This document shows positions 50,272-59,224 of a stretch of DNA of 64,000 nt, one piece after another. The stretch comes from Acidobacteriota bacterium (GTDB taxonomy: Bacteria > Acidobacteriota > Terriglobia > Terriglobales > Acidobacteriaceae). The stretch lies in the NCBI GenBank assembly GCA_018268895.1, contig JAFDVP010000001.1, positions 124,001-188,000 on the forward strand, written 5' to 3'. Both the position numbers and the translations under genes were made by a program. The notes under the pieces were generated by a model. That model saw nothing but the letters and a program-made list of their open reading frames with translations. It was not told the origin of the DNA and ran no database searches. How positions within the stretch are numbered: the first letter of the stretch is position 1; the number at the start of each line of letters is the position of its first letter.

Positions 50272-51708
50272 TCAGTAGCGGTATTGCTCCGCCTTGTATG
50301 GTCCTTCGACGGAAACCCCCAGATACTCGGCCTGCTTCGGAGACAATGTCGTCAGCTTCACGCCGATCTTCTCCAGGTGCAGACGAGCAACCTCTTCGTC
50401 GAGCTTCTTCGGCAGGATGTAAACGCCCACCTTGTAGATATCCTTGTTCTTCCAGAGGTCCAGCGCTGCGAGCGTTTGGTTCGAGAAGCTGTTCGACATC
50501 ACGAAGCTCGGGTGACCCGTTGCGCAGCCAAGGTTCACCAGGCGGCCTTCCGCCAGCACGAAGATGCTGTTTCCACCGGGGAAGGTGTATTTGTCCACCT
50601 GCGGCTTGATGTTCAGCTTGATAACGCCCTTGGCGCTGTTCAGCTGGTCCATCTGGATCTCGTTGTCGAAGTGTCCGATGTTGCAGACGATCGCCTGGTC
50701 CTTCATCTGCTGCATGTGCTCGAAGGTGATGATGTCGAGATTGCCCGTGCACGTGACATAGATATCGGCGCGGCCGAGCGTCTCTTCAAGAGTCGTGACC
50801 TCGTAGCCCTCCATCGCAGCCTGTAGCGCGTTGATCGGGTCGATCTCGGTCACGATCACACGAGCGCCGAGCCCGCGAAGCGAAGCAGCAGAGCCTTTGC
50901 CTACGTCGCCGTAGCCGCAGATCACGGCAGTCTTGCCGGCGACCATCACGTCGGTGGCGCGCTTGATGCCGTCGACCAGCGACTCGCGGCAGCCGTACAG
51001 GTTGTCGAACTTCGATTTCGTCACTGAGTCGTTGACGTTGATGGCGGGGACCAGCAGCTTGCCCTGCTCCATCATCTTGTAGAGACGGTGAACGCCGGTT
51101 GTCGTCTCTTCGGCGACGCCCTTCCACTCCTTCGCCATCTTCTGGAAGTAGGAAGAGTCCTCAGCGTGGGTCTTCTTCAACAGATCCTTGATCACCTGCT
51201 CTTCATGGTTGCCGGATGGCGTGTTGACCCAGCCGTCGCCCTTCTCAAGATCGACGCCCTTGTGGATCAGCAGCGTCACGTCGCCGCCGTCGTCGATGAC
51301 GATCTGCGGTCCCAGGCCGCCTTTATGGCGCAGCGCCTGGTCCGTGCACCACCAGTACTCTTCGAGCGTCTCGCCCTTCCAGGCAAAGACCGGAACCCCG
51401 GCAGCGGCAATGGCGGCAGCAGCATGGTCCTGCGTGGAGAAGATGTTACAGCTCGCCCAGCGCACATCGGCGCCGAGGGCAACCATGGTCTCGATCAGCA
51501 CGGCAGTCTGGATCGTCATGTGCAGCGATCCAGTGACGCGAACACCCGCCAGCGGCTTCGACGGAGCATACTTGTTGCGGATCGACATCAGGCCGGGCAT
51601 CTCCTGCTCGGCGATGTCGATCTCTTTGCGTCCGAACTCTGCCAGCGAGATATCCGCGACCTTGTAATCAGTCGCACCTGCTGCTTTATCGATGGTTGCT
51701 GTGGCCAT
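50272..51708 (-). CDS. ahcY: Adenosylhomocysteinase (SAH hydrolase)
   Basis: AhcY splits S-adenosylhomocysteine into adenosine and homocysteine, removing the inhibitor left by methyltransferases. The 478-residue protein shows the tight NAD-binding motif [20 protein letters not shown] and the substrate motifs [20 protein letters not shown], and the terminal KAEQYRY. ATG 51708 follows GAGG. metK is 3 kb away in the same orientation, so the two steps of the SAM cycle are near neighbours but not in one operon. No SAH riboswitch was recognised upstream. Confidence 0.95.
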   Translation of the reverse strand: MATATIDKAAGATDYKVADISLAEFGRKEIDIAEQEMPGLMSIRNKYAPSKPLAGVRVTGSLHMTIQTAVLIETMVALGADVRWASCNIFSTQDHAAAAIAAAGVPVFAWKGETLEEYWWCTDQALRHKGGLGPQIVIDDGGDVTLLIHKGVDLEKGDGWVNTPSGNHEEQVIKDLLKKTHAEDSSYFQKMAKEWKGVAEETTTGVHRLYKMMEQGKLLVPAINVNDSVTKSKFDNLYGCRESLVDGIKRATDVMVAGKTAVICGYGDVGKGSAASLRGLGARVIVTEIDPINALQAAMEGYEVTTLEETLGRADIYVTCTGNLDIITFEHMQQMKDQAIVCNIGHFDNEIQMDQLNSAKGVIKLNIKPQVDKYTFPGGNSIFVLAEGRLVNLGCATGHPSFVMSNSFSNQTLAALDLWKNKDIYKVGVYILPKKLDEEVARLHLEKIGVKLTTLSPKQAEYLGVSVEGPYKAEQYRY

Positions 51709-51857
51709 TACGGCACCTCATTTTTTTCTGAAATTGGGGAGACGTTAGAACTTGTTGTCTACCTATGAGGATATCATTCCGACGCTGGTCTTATTTGCCG
51801 CAAAAGCGTGTTCGAGTCGCCGGAGTAACAATAGGAAACCTCAACAAAACAGGCAAA

Positions 51858-53174
51858 TTAGCTGTTTGCTTTTGCACTCTTCAACGCCGTCGTCGTCAGG
51901 CTGACGATCGCTGCAAGCAGCAAAAACGCTCCAATCGCATAGAGGCCACCAGCAAAGCTGTGAGTGGCTTCACGTGACCTTCCTGTCAGGTAAGGGCCAG
52001 TAAAGCCGCCCAGAGCGCCCAGCGTCGTGACCATGGCGACTGCTGCCGCCGCGGCAGGGCCGGTAACGCTGCGCGTCATCAGCGCCCAGAAGGGCCCCAT
52101 TGCACTCAGCATTCCGATCGTCGCCAATGAAAAACCAATCATGGCGACCGACATTTTGCCTGCCATGCCAGACAGCATGAAGCCCGTTGCCGCGACAAAC
52201 ATGCAACCGGCAAGATGTCCGCTGCGCTCGTTCCAGCGATCGGAGCTCCACCCGGCAACGACCGTGAACACCGCGGCCAGCAGGTAGGGAATCGTCGAGA
52301 GTCCGGCGATCGTACTCGAATTATGCTTGACCGTCGAAAGGCTGCTGAGGATCAACGGCATCCACAGGTTTACAACGTAGACGCCGATCTGCACCGCGAC
52401 ATACACAAAGATCAGCAGCCAGAGAATAGGCAGTCTGAAAGCATCCGCGAAGGCATGATGCTGCGTAGCGCCATAACGAGAGCGGTCAAGCTCAAGCTCG
52501 CGCGTAAGCCACTGTTGCTCATGAGGAGCAAGCCACTCTGCCTGTGCGGGGCTGTCCTTGAGAACGAACAGCACAGAGATACCCAGCAGCATGGTCGGTA
52601 TACCTTCAGCGATAAACAACCATTGCCATCCACTGAGACCACCGAATCCATCGAGCTTCAGCAAGCCGCTGGAGATGGGGCCGCCGAAGACTCCCGCCAG
52701 CGAGGTTGCCGTCATGAACTTCGCAACAGCGCGTGCGCGCTCGTGCGATGGAAACCAGTAAGTGAGGTAAAGCAACATGCCGGGTACAAAACCCGCCTCG
52801 CCCACGCCGAGGAGAAAGCGCATGGTGTAGAACGATCCCGGCGAGCGTACAAACGCCATCGCCGCAGCGATCAGTCCCCAGGTGATCATGATGCGAGCGA
52901 TCCACAAGCGTGTGCCAACTCGTTGCAGCACCATGCTGCTTGGCATATCGAACAGCGCATAGCCAATGAAGAAGATCGCCGCGCCCGTGCCGTAGACCGA
53001 ATCGCTGAAGCCGAGCTGGCGTTTCATGTCGATCGCGGCGAAGCCCACGTTCACGCGATCGATATAGGCGACGATGTAGAGCAGGAAGAGGTACGGAACG
53101 ATGCGCCGCGTGACCTTCGCATAGAGCGCGCGCTCGTTCACCGTCTCGCGATCCGCCGCCTCTGCCTGAGCCAT
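51858..53174 (-). CDS. MFS transporter, anion:cation symporter (ACS) type
   Basis: A 438-residue inner-membrane protein with about 12 helices. The first helix has the ACS signature YLFLLYIVAYIDRVNVGFAA, followed by MPSSMVLQRVGTRLWIARIM and [14 protein letters not shown]. The central loop (APHEQQWLTRELELDRSRYG) is typical of the GudP/ExuT/phthalate group. The substrate is probably a sugar acid or other organic anion. The gene begins four bases after the ada stop, so the two are cotranscribed. Confidence 0.88.
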   Translation of the reverse strand: MAQAEAADRETVNERALYAKVTRRIVPYLFLLYIVAYIDRVNVGFAAIDMKRQLGFSDSVYGTGAAIFFIGYALFDMPSSMVLQRVGTRLWIARIMITWGLIAAAMAFVRSPGSFYTMRFLLGVGEAGFVPGMLLYLTYWFPSHERARAVAKFMTATSLAGVFGGPISSGLLKLDGFGGLSGWQWLFIAEGIPTMLLGISVLFVLKDSPAQAEWLAPHEQQWLTRELELDRSRYGATQHHAFADAFRLPILWLLIFVYVAVQIGVYVVNLWMPLILSSLSTVKHNSSTIAGLSTIPYLLAAVFTVVAGWSSDRWNERSGHLAGCMFVAATGFMLSGMAGKMSVAMIGFSLATIGMLSAMGPFWALMTRSVTGPAAAAAVAMVTTLGALGGFTGPYLTGRSREATHSFAGGLYAIGAFLLLAAIVSLTTTALKSAKANS

Positions 53175-53178
53175 CGCA

Positions 53179-54294
53179 CTACTGTAATAGGTTTGCCTGT
53201 GCCGTTGCGAAGCTCTTTTCAGCTTCGAGCAATCTGCGCTTGCGGTCCGTGCCCCAGCGGTAGCCTGTCAGCGAACCATCTTTGCCGACGACACGATGGC
53301 AGGGAACGACAATCGCCACAGGGTTCGCGGCACAGGCCCCGGCCACGGCACGGGTCGCCGATGGCGATCCCAACTCCGCAGCCAGGCCGGAGTAGGTGCG
53401 TGTCTCGCCGCGTGGAATCTGCTGCAAGGCCTTCCATACGCGCTGCTGAAAGGCTGTGGCGCGAACATCGAGCGGAAAGGTCGCGGCCAGGGGATGTTCG
53501 CCAGTCTGGCTGGCGATAAATTCGATCGCATCGGCAAGCCATCCGTTGGAACTGTTCTCCCGGACTAGCTTCGCGTTCGGGAACCTGTTGCGCAGGACCT
53601 CTTCGTTTTCGGCGTCGCTTGCACCGAAGGCGATGGTGCAGACCCCCTTGTCTGTCGTCGCGACGAGCAGGCGTCCCAGCGGACTGTCTGTCGTTGCATA
53701 GCGAACGGCGATGTTGGCTGCACCGTTCTTCATCTCGCGAGGAGTCATCCCCAGGCGCGCATTGCTGTTTTCGTACAGCCTGCTGCTCGATCCAAAGCCG
53801 GCTTCATAGATTGCATCGGTTACCGTCATCTCAGGTCTCCTCATCTTTTGTTGGAAGCGTTCCATCCGCTGCGCGCGCGCATACTGTGCAGGACTTACGC
53901 CAAGCACGCGGCGAAAGGCGCGCATCAGAGTCAGCCGGTCTACTCCGGCGGCGCGTGCAACGTCGCTCATTGTTCGACGCTCTTCAGCGTGTTCGCGCAG
54001 ATGCTTTGCCACACGTCCTACCAGCTTTGCCTGCGGATCGGGCCGCGGAGAGGTTCTCTCCGGCTCGCATCTGCGACAGGTGCGGTAGCCTGCACCCAAA
54101 GCGTCGGCCAGCGTCGAGAAGAACTGCACGTTCTCTCGTGTCGGCCGCCTGCTCGGGCAGCTTGGTTTGCAGACGACTCCGGTTGATCGAACGGCATAGT
54201 AAAACGTGCCGTCGGCCGTTGAGTCGCGTTCAAGCACCTGCTTCCACTGATCTGTCGCCCGGACGCTATTGGTTTTACGCGCTGTCATTGCCAT
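53179..54294 (-). CDS. ada: Bifunctional methylated-DNA repair protein and transcriptional activator Ada
   Basis: A full-length Ada of 371 residues. The N-terminal methylphosphotriester domain has a zinc site made by Cys42, Cys46, Cys73 and Cys76, matching E. coli Cys38, 42, 69 and 72 with constant offset. An AraC-type DNA-binding region follows (residues 95-190). The C-terminal O6-alkylguanine methyltransferase has the acceptor Cys332 in VVPCHRVV. Methyl transfer to the first domain activates transcription of alkylation-repair genes. ATG 54294 is used; ATG 54288 is also possible. The gene is coupled to an MFS transporter, an unusual partner. Confidence 0.94.
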   Translation of the reverse strand: MAMTARKTNSVRATDQWKQVLERDSTADGTFYYAVRSTGVVCKPSCPSRRPTRENVQFFSTLADALGAGYRTCRRCEPERTSPRPDPQAKLVGRVAKHLREHAEERRTMSDVARAAGVDRLTLMRAFRRVLGVSPAQYARAQRMERFQQKMRRPEMTVTDAIYEAGFGSSSRLYENSNARLGMTPREMKNGAANIAVRYATTDSPLGRLLVATTDKGVCTIAFGASDAENEEVLRNRFPNAKLVRENSSNGWLADAIEFIASQTGEHPLAATFPLDVRATAFQQRVWKALQQIPRGETRTYSGLAAELGSPSATRAVAGACAANPVAIVVPCHRVVGKDGSLTGYRWGTDRKRRLLEAEKSFATAQANLLQ

Positions 54295-54385
54295 GCAAGT
54301 ATCTTCCTACGCGCTGCAGGTACGCCACACTCCGTTTTGTTCGCGCAAACTTGCTGAAGCGAATCGGCGCTCACATATCGCGCTA

Positions 54386-54416
54386 AATAAAAGAGGCGAG
54401 CCTTAGGCCCGCCTCT
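54386..54416 (-). terminator. Rho-independent terminator of metK
   Basis: On the minus strand AGAGGCGGGCC pairs with GGCTCGCCTCT across TAA, followed by TTTATTT. The single non-canonical pair is G-U only in this orientation, which supports the direction. Confidence 0.85.
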
Positions 54417-54438
54417 CGCGTAATGTTGAACGCCTTGG

Positions 54439-55605
54439 TTACCTGGCTGCAACCGCGGCGGCCTGCTCCTTGAGAGCGGCTGCCTTGTCGGTCGCCTCCC
54501 AGGTGAAGTTCTCGCCACTGCGGCCAAAGTGACCATATGCGGCAGTCGCCTTGAAGACAGGACGGCGCAGCTGAAGCGTCTCGATGATGCCCTTTGGGGT
54601 CAGGGAGAAGTTTTTGCGTACCAGCTCAACCAGTTTGGTTTCATCCACCTTGCCAGTGCTGAACGTATCGACCAGTACACTGACCGGCTCTGCCACGCCG
54701 ATGGCGTAAGCAAGCTGAACCTCGCAGCGATCGGCGAGACCGGCGGCGACAATGTTCTTAGCCACGTAGCGCGCCATGTAGGCAGCAGAACGATCGACCT
54801 TGGTTGCGTCCTTGCCGCTGAAGGCCCCGCCGCCGTGACGGCCCATGCCGCCGTAGGTGTCGACGATGATCTTGCGGCCCGTCAATCCGGTGTCGCCCAT
54901 CGGTCCGCCCACAACGAAGCGGCCGGTCGGATTGATGTGGTACTTGGTGTTCTCGTCCAGAAGGTTCGAGGGGATCACGGCCTGGATCACGTTCTTCAGG
55001 ATGTCCGAGCGCAGCTCCTCGTTGCCGACGGTCTCGGCGTGCTGGGTCGAGATGACGACCGCATCCACGCGCACGGGCTTATGGTTGGCGTCGTACTCCA
55101 CCGTCACCTGGCTCTTGCCGTCGGGACGGAGATACGACATGGAGCCGTTCTTGCGAACTTCGCTGAGCTTCAGCGCAAGACGATGCGCCAGCGAGATCGG
55201 CGTCGGCATCAACTCCGGCGTCTCGTTGGTGGCGTAGCCGAACATCATGCCCTGGTCGCCGGCGCCGCCGGTGTCCACACCCATGGCGATGTCGCCCGAC
55301 TGCTTGTTGATCGTCGAGATCACCGCGCAGGTGTTCGAGTCGAAGCCGTAGAGTGCGTTGTCGTAGCCGATCGAGGCGATGGTGCCGCGGACGAGGCTCT
55401 GGAAGTCGACGTAGGCCTTGGTCGTAATCTCGCCAGCGATGACAACCAGGCCGGTGCAGGTTAGCGTCTCGCAGGCCACGCGGCTGTAGGGGTCCTGTGC
55501 GAGGCAGGCATCCAGAATGGCATCGGAGACCTGGTCGGCAATCTTGTCGGGGTGTCCTTCAGTAACCGACTCGCTGGTGAAGAGAAAACGCTCTTGTGTA
55601 GACAA
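54439..55605 (-). CDS. metK: S-adenosylmethionine synthetase
   Basis: MetK joins ATP and methionine to make SAM. The 388-residue enzyme begins [31 protein letters not shown] is the methionine-site motif and [19 protein letters not shown] the P-loop-like segment. The start is TTG 55605: AAGGAG at 55617-55612 is six bases upstream and the conserved N-terminus begins directly after. The frame is open to 55650 but the extension is not conserved. No SAM riboswitch is recognisable upstream, although CGCGGA/TCCGCG forms a small hairpin near 55625-55645. Confidence 0.95.
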   Translation of the reverse strand: MSTQERFLFTSESVTEGHPDKIADQVSDAILDACLAQDPYSRVACETLTCTGLVVIAGEITTKAYVDFQSLVRGTIASIGYDNALYGFDSNTCAVISTINKQSGDIAMGVDTGGAGDQGMMFGYATNETPELMPTPISLAHRLALKLSEVRKNGSMSYLRPDGKSQVTVEYDANHKPVRVDAVVISTQHAETVGNEELRSDILKNVIQAVIPSNLLDENTKYHINPTGRFVVGGPMGDTGLTGRKIIVDTYGGMGRHGGGAFSGKDATKVDRSAAYMARYVAKNIVAAGLADRCEVQLAYAIGVAEPVSVLVDTFSTGKVDETKLVELVRKNFSLTPKGIIETLQLRRPVFKATAAYGHFGRSGENFTWEATDKAAALKEQAAAVAAR

Positions 55606-55783
55606 TACAAACTCCTTGAAGGGTCGCGGAAGGTTCTCCGCGCCGTACATTTAGGTAACCCATCCATTCTACTCGCCGGGGCACTGGCACAACAAAGCGC
55701 AACAGGCATCTGTCGAGATTCGGCAGCCAGTGGTATCTATCTGCATTGAACGGGGTTTGTGTTGTGTATCAGGTCGAAGGGAG

Positions 55784-56203
55784 CTAAAGAAATAGACGTC
55801 CGTGCAGAACGAATTTCCACACGCCCCATCCCAGAACCACCAGCATCGCGACCATGACCGCGACGCCGATCCACTTTGAATGACCCATGTTCTGGCTGGC
55901 GCCCCTGTTTTTCCGGACATTTTCTGCGAATTCTACCCAGTCATGGTCGGATGAGGAGACAGCGCCCATCTCCCTGAGTGTGCTTTCGAAGCGTTCCAGC
56001 CACGGAGTCTCCTCAAGACCCACGGCACCAAGGTAGCTACGCACGATCCCTTTTCGGAACACTCCGCCGGGCAATTCGGTAAGACGGCCCGCCTCTAACA
56101 GTTCCAGATGACGGACAGAGACCTTCGTCATCGAACAGATCGTATCGAGCGTAACCTTCCTCTGCTCGCGTTCCATCCGCAGTTTGTCGCCGAATCGTTC
56201 CAT
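55784..56203 (-). CDS. Membrane-anchored helix-turn-helix protein (RodZ-like)
   Basis: A 139-residue protein. ATG 56203 begins the HTH_25 domain (MERFGDKLRMEREQRKVTLD, then ICSMTKVSVRHLELLEAGRL and FRKGIVRSYLGAVGLE), the fold found at the N-terminus of RodZ and related cell-shape proteins. A single membrane helix near the C-terminus (WIGVAVMVAMLVVLGWGVWK) anchors it. The periplasmic part present in RodZ is missing: only five or so residues follow the helix. The frame is open to 56254. It could be a short RodZ homologue or a membrane-tied regulator. Confidence 0.78.
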   Translation of the reverse strand: MERFGDKLRMEREQRKVTLDTICSMTKVSVRHLELLEAGRLTELPGGVFRKGIVRSYLGAVGLEETPWLERFESTLREMGAVSSSDHDWVEFAENVRKNRGASQNMGHSKWIGVAVMVAMLVVLGWGVWKFVLHGRLFL

Positions 56204-56439
56204 CCCGCTCAGTCCCAGATACGCCGGAAAAATTCTACATGCCGGATTCTGCATGGTTTCGGCAGGATAGTCCCGGTTTCAACCTAAGTCAAAGCCCCGA
56301 ATGGGGGAGGTGGCCGGAGTATCTAGCTAGTTAGTTATATTCCCGTAAATGATGGATGAGTAATGGTTTGCACCGTCACAACTGGCCTCCGGAGTCATGG
56401 CGCGGCAAGGCGGTGGGGTATTGTTAAATCGAGATCAGG

Positions 56440-57960
56440 GTGCGAATTCCTTTTCCAGTCCGTTGCCCCATGTGGGGTGCATGTCTGTTCGCAACCGTAC
56501 TGCTTCTCCTCCAGTTGCTAGAGGGGACGTCACCCTATTTTGCATTGTGCAGCTTCGCATTCATCCTTGCCGCAACGGCGACGTTCAACCTCGCCGGGGG
56601 GTTCTCCAGGACCTCAGGGGCCTATGTCTTCTTTTTTTCGACTCTCACCCTGATCCTTGGCCTCTGCACCAAGGCGGTGATAGGCGAAGCTGCGGATTCC
56701 AATCTCCTGGTCCCTCAGAAGACCATTTCACTCTATCTGGGCAGCATGCTTGCAATGTACGGCGCGGTCTTTGCGGCTCGCAGACTCACACCGCCCAAAG
56801 CCATTCTGCAAAATCTTGTTACTGAGAAGAACATGCAGAATGCGACCGTCGGTTGCCTCGTCGCCGGCATCATCGTACAGATCGTGATGATCTTCGCGCC
56901 AAAGACAGCGGGATCGTTTCTCAGCGCTCTCGCACAGATCAACCGCTTCTTTCCCATGGCTATTATTCTTGGGGTCGTTCATCAGATACGAAAGAGCGGC
57001 GGAAGAAGCAGCATCAACTTACCTGTTTTGATTGCCGCAGCAAATATCTTTTACATAGGCATATTGGGATTCTCGAAAGAAGGAATGTTCACTCCCATCG
57101 CCTGTTGGATGGCCGCGGTAAGCTGCCAGAACTATAAGCTCTCCCGGACGCAGTTGATTGGAATCGTCGCTGTATTTGTTGGAATGTTTGTTTATCTGGT
57201 GCCCTACGCGCAGTATGGAAGGTCATTCGTGAATCCCGAAGACGGCATCGCCGTTCGCTTTAAAACCGCTGCGGGCCTTCTTTCCAATCTTTCTACTGTT
57301 CGAGAGGAATACAAGGCGACGCTCGATCCCGAGACGGAGCAGAAGCACGGGTACTTCAATTCCGATGTCGGATTCTTTGATCGCCTGCAGATGATCTCCA
57401 TCGACGACAGCCTGATCGAGCTTACGGACCGTCTTGGACCGCATGGTCTATCCCCTATTGCAGAAGGCTTCCAAAATCTTGTTCCGCATTTCCTGTGGCC
57501 GAACAAGCCACGTGTCACGGGCGGCAACTCCTATGCGCATGAGATTGGCGGTATCGTCGGCGATGACGACGACACCACCGGGATCTCCTTCAGCGCCGTT
57601 GGCGAAGCCTACCATCTCGCAAGATGGTTTGGGATTTTGTTCGTGGCTCCTCTGCTGTGGATGATGCTCTTCATTCTTTTCGATTCTTTTTGCGGCGACA
57701 TCCGGCTGTCGCCGTGGGGCCTGCTGATGGTCGTCTATTACTCCCATATGGCCCCTGAGGGAATGCTCGGCGGCGTGATCTATGCCATGGGGTACGTTGC
57801 CTTCGGATTGGTCGTCGCGGCCTTGTCCGCGGCTTATGTGATGCCTATCCTGGGCACCTTGTTCAAGGGGCCGGAGCGAACAGTAGTCCAAAGAGGCGGT
57901 CCGGTCCGCTCCTTTGCGCGCCGTAATCGAGAAGTGCCATTTTCCAGCATGGGCCAATAG
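56440..57960 (+). CDS. Wzy-like polytopic membrane protein
   Basis: A 506-residue protein with about 12 hydrophobic segments and one large extracytoplasmic loop between residues about 265 and 395 (SFVNPEDGIAVRFKTAAGLL, then ETEQKHGYFNSDVGFFDRLQ, PHFLWPNKPRVTGGNSYAHE). This loop with a WPNKP-like turn is typical of O-antigen/exopolysaccharide polymerases and ligases of the O-antigen_lig/EpsG type. GTG 56440 is used; ATG 56470 gives a shorter form without an obvious binding site. It opens a plus-strand series with an ABC permease and two glycosyltransferases, which supports an envelope polysaccharide role. The substrate is unknown. Confidence 0.7.
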   Translation: MRIPFPVRCPMWGACLFATVLLLLQLLEGTSPYFALCSFAFILAATATFNLAGGFSRTSGAYVFFFSTLTLILGLCTKAVIGEAADSNLLVPQKTISLYLGSMLAMYGAVFAARRLTPPKAILQNLVTEKNMQNATVGCLVAGIIVQIVMIFAPKTAGSFLSALAQINRFFPMAIILGVVHQIRKSGGRSSINLPVLIAAANIFYIGILGFSKEGMFTPIACWMAAVSCQNYKLSRTQLIGIVAVFVGMFVYLVPYAQYGRSFVNPEDGIAVRFKTAAGLLSNLSTVREEYKATLDPETEQKHGYFNSDVGFFDRLQMISIDDSLIELTDRLGPHGLSPIAEGFQNLVPHFLWPNKPRVTGGNSYAHEIGGIVGDDDDTTGISFSAVGEAYHLARWFGILFVAPLLWMMLFILFDSFCGDIRLSPWGLLMVVYYSHMAPEGMLGGVIYAMGYVAFGLVVAALSAAYVMPILGTLFKGPERTVVQRGGPVRSFARRNREVPFSSMGQ

Positions 57961-57990
57961 ACCGGCCGCTGCCATACACTGAATATCAGC

Positions 57991-59082
57991 ATGAATAAGC
58001 TTGTTGTCGGCAACCTCGTCCATCGTCCTCTCCGTTCGCTCATCAGCGCCCTCGCCATCGCGATCGAGGTCATCATGATCCTCTCGATCTCCGCCATCCT
58101 GATGGGCAAGCTCAACGGTTTCAAGGACCGGCAGAACGGCATTGGCATGGACATGTTCGTGCGCCCCAGCACAACGAACAACTTCATCGGCATGAGCGCC
58201 GCCGGAGCCTCGATCAAAGTGGCGGACGTGCTGGCGAAGATCCCCCACGTCGTCGTCTCGGCCCCGGTCAACATCCAGATCACCAACTCGTTCGACAACA
58301 TCTACGGCATCGACTTCAAGACCTACAACGACTTGCTGCCGTTTCAGTTCATCGCTGGAGGACCGTTCCAGGGGCCTGACGACATCATCCTCGACGACTA
58401 CGCCGGAGAGGGCAAAAAGCCCGGCGATACGATCAAGCTCCTGGAGCACACCTTCCGTATCTCGGGCATCGTCATGCACGGCAAAGGCGGTCGCAAGTTC
58501 ATCCCCATTGAGACGATGGGCGCCCTGACCGGCACCGAAGGCAAGGCCAGCGCCTTCTATCTCAAGACCGAGGACTACCCGAAGTATGTCGACGATGTGA
58601 AGAAGGCCATCCTCGCCACTCCCGGTATGGCGCAGTACAGCGTCGTGACCACGGACGAATACCTCTCTTCCATGACACCCGCGCGCCTTCCGGCGTTCAA
58701 TATCGCGCTCCGTGTTGTCGTCGGTATCGCGCTGGTCATCGGTTTCCTGGTCATCTTTCAGTCCATGTACACGGCCGTCATGGAGCGCACGCGCGAGATC
58801 GGCATTCTGAAGTCCATGGGGGCCTCGCGTGCTTATATTGTTGCTCTCGTTCTGCGGGAGACCGGCCTGATCGCGGCGGTCGGTATTGCACTTGGAATTG
58901 CGTCCAGCTACGCCCTCAGCGCCGCTCTCGAGGCGCGCTTTCCCACGCTCGATTTCGTCATCAACCTGCCTTGGGTTTGGAGAGCCATCGGCATTGCATT
59001 TGTCGGCGCCCTGCTGGGGGCCATTTATCCCGCGCTCAAAGCGGCCAGCAAAGACCCCATCGACGCTCTCGCTTACGAGTAG
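57991..59082 (+). CDS. ABC transporter permease, FtsX/MacB type
   Basis: A 363-residue permease with one N-terminal helix (LRSLISALAIAIEVIMILSI), a periplasmic MacB-PCD-like domain of about 200 residues, and three C-terminal helices (IALRVVVGIALVIGFLVIFQ, then ALVLRETGLIAAVGIALGIA, WRAIGIAFVGALLGAIYPAL). The cytoplasmic segment MERTREIGILKSMGASRAYI is the family hallmark for contact with the ATPase. It lies 30 bases after the Wzy-like gene. No ATP-binding subunit is adjacent, so the partner is encoded elsewhere. Such permeases often export lipids or peptides by mechanotransmission. Confidence 0.88.
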   Translation: MNKLVVGNLVHRPLRSLISALAIAIEVIMILSISAILMGKLNGFKDRQNGIGMDMFVRPSTTNNFIGMSAAGASIKVADVLAKIPHVVVSAPVNIQITNSFDNIYGIDFKTYNDLLPFQFIAGGPFQGPDDIILDDYAGEGKKPGDTIKLLEHTFRISGIVMHGKGGRKFIPIETMGALTGTEGKASAFYLKTEDYPKYVDDVKKAILATPGMAQYSVVTTDEYLSSMTPARLPAFNIALRVVVGIALVIGFLVIFQSMYTAVMERTREIGILKSMGASRAYIVALVLRETGLIAAVGIALGIASSYALSAALEARFPTLDFVINLPWVWRAIGIAFVGALLGAIYPALKAASKDPIDALAYE

Positions 59083-59224
59083 AAAGATGTCGTCCTACGT
59101 CTCTCGCCAGGCCGTTTGGTGAACTTACCCCGCGAGATTCTCGTATCATTGATACGGCACGTCGCTGCTGCATCGCGCCCGCGCTCTTCTTTGACAGAAA
59201 AGGAGTCTTCCCGCTCAGCCAATC

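Noticed and set aside
51709..51857. Possible SAH riboswitch upstream of ahcY
   Set aside because: The conserved core expected for that class is absent from the minus-strand leader.
55606..55830. Possible SAM riboswitch upstream of metK
   Set aside because: No SAM-I or SAM-II core could be recognised; only a small CGCGGA/TCCGCG hairpin is present and most of the region overlaps or adjoins the next gene.
57448..58479. 343-residue antisense frame across the Wzy-like and permease genes
   Set aside because: It spans two well-supported plus-strand genes, is rich in Asp/His/Arg and has no recognisable domain.
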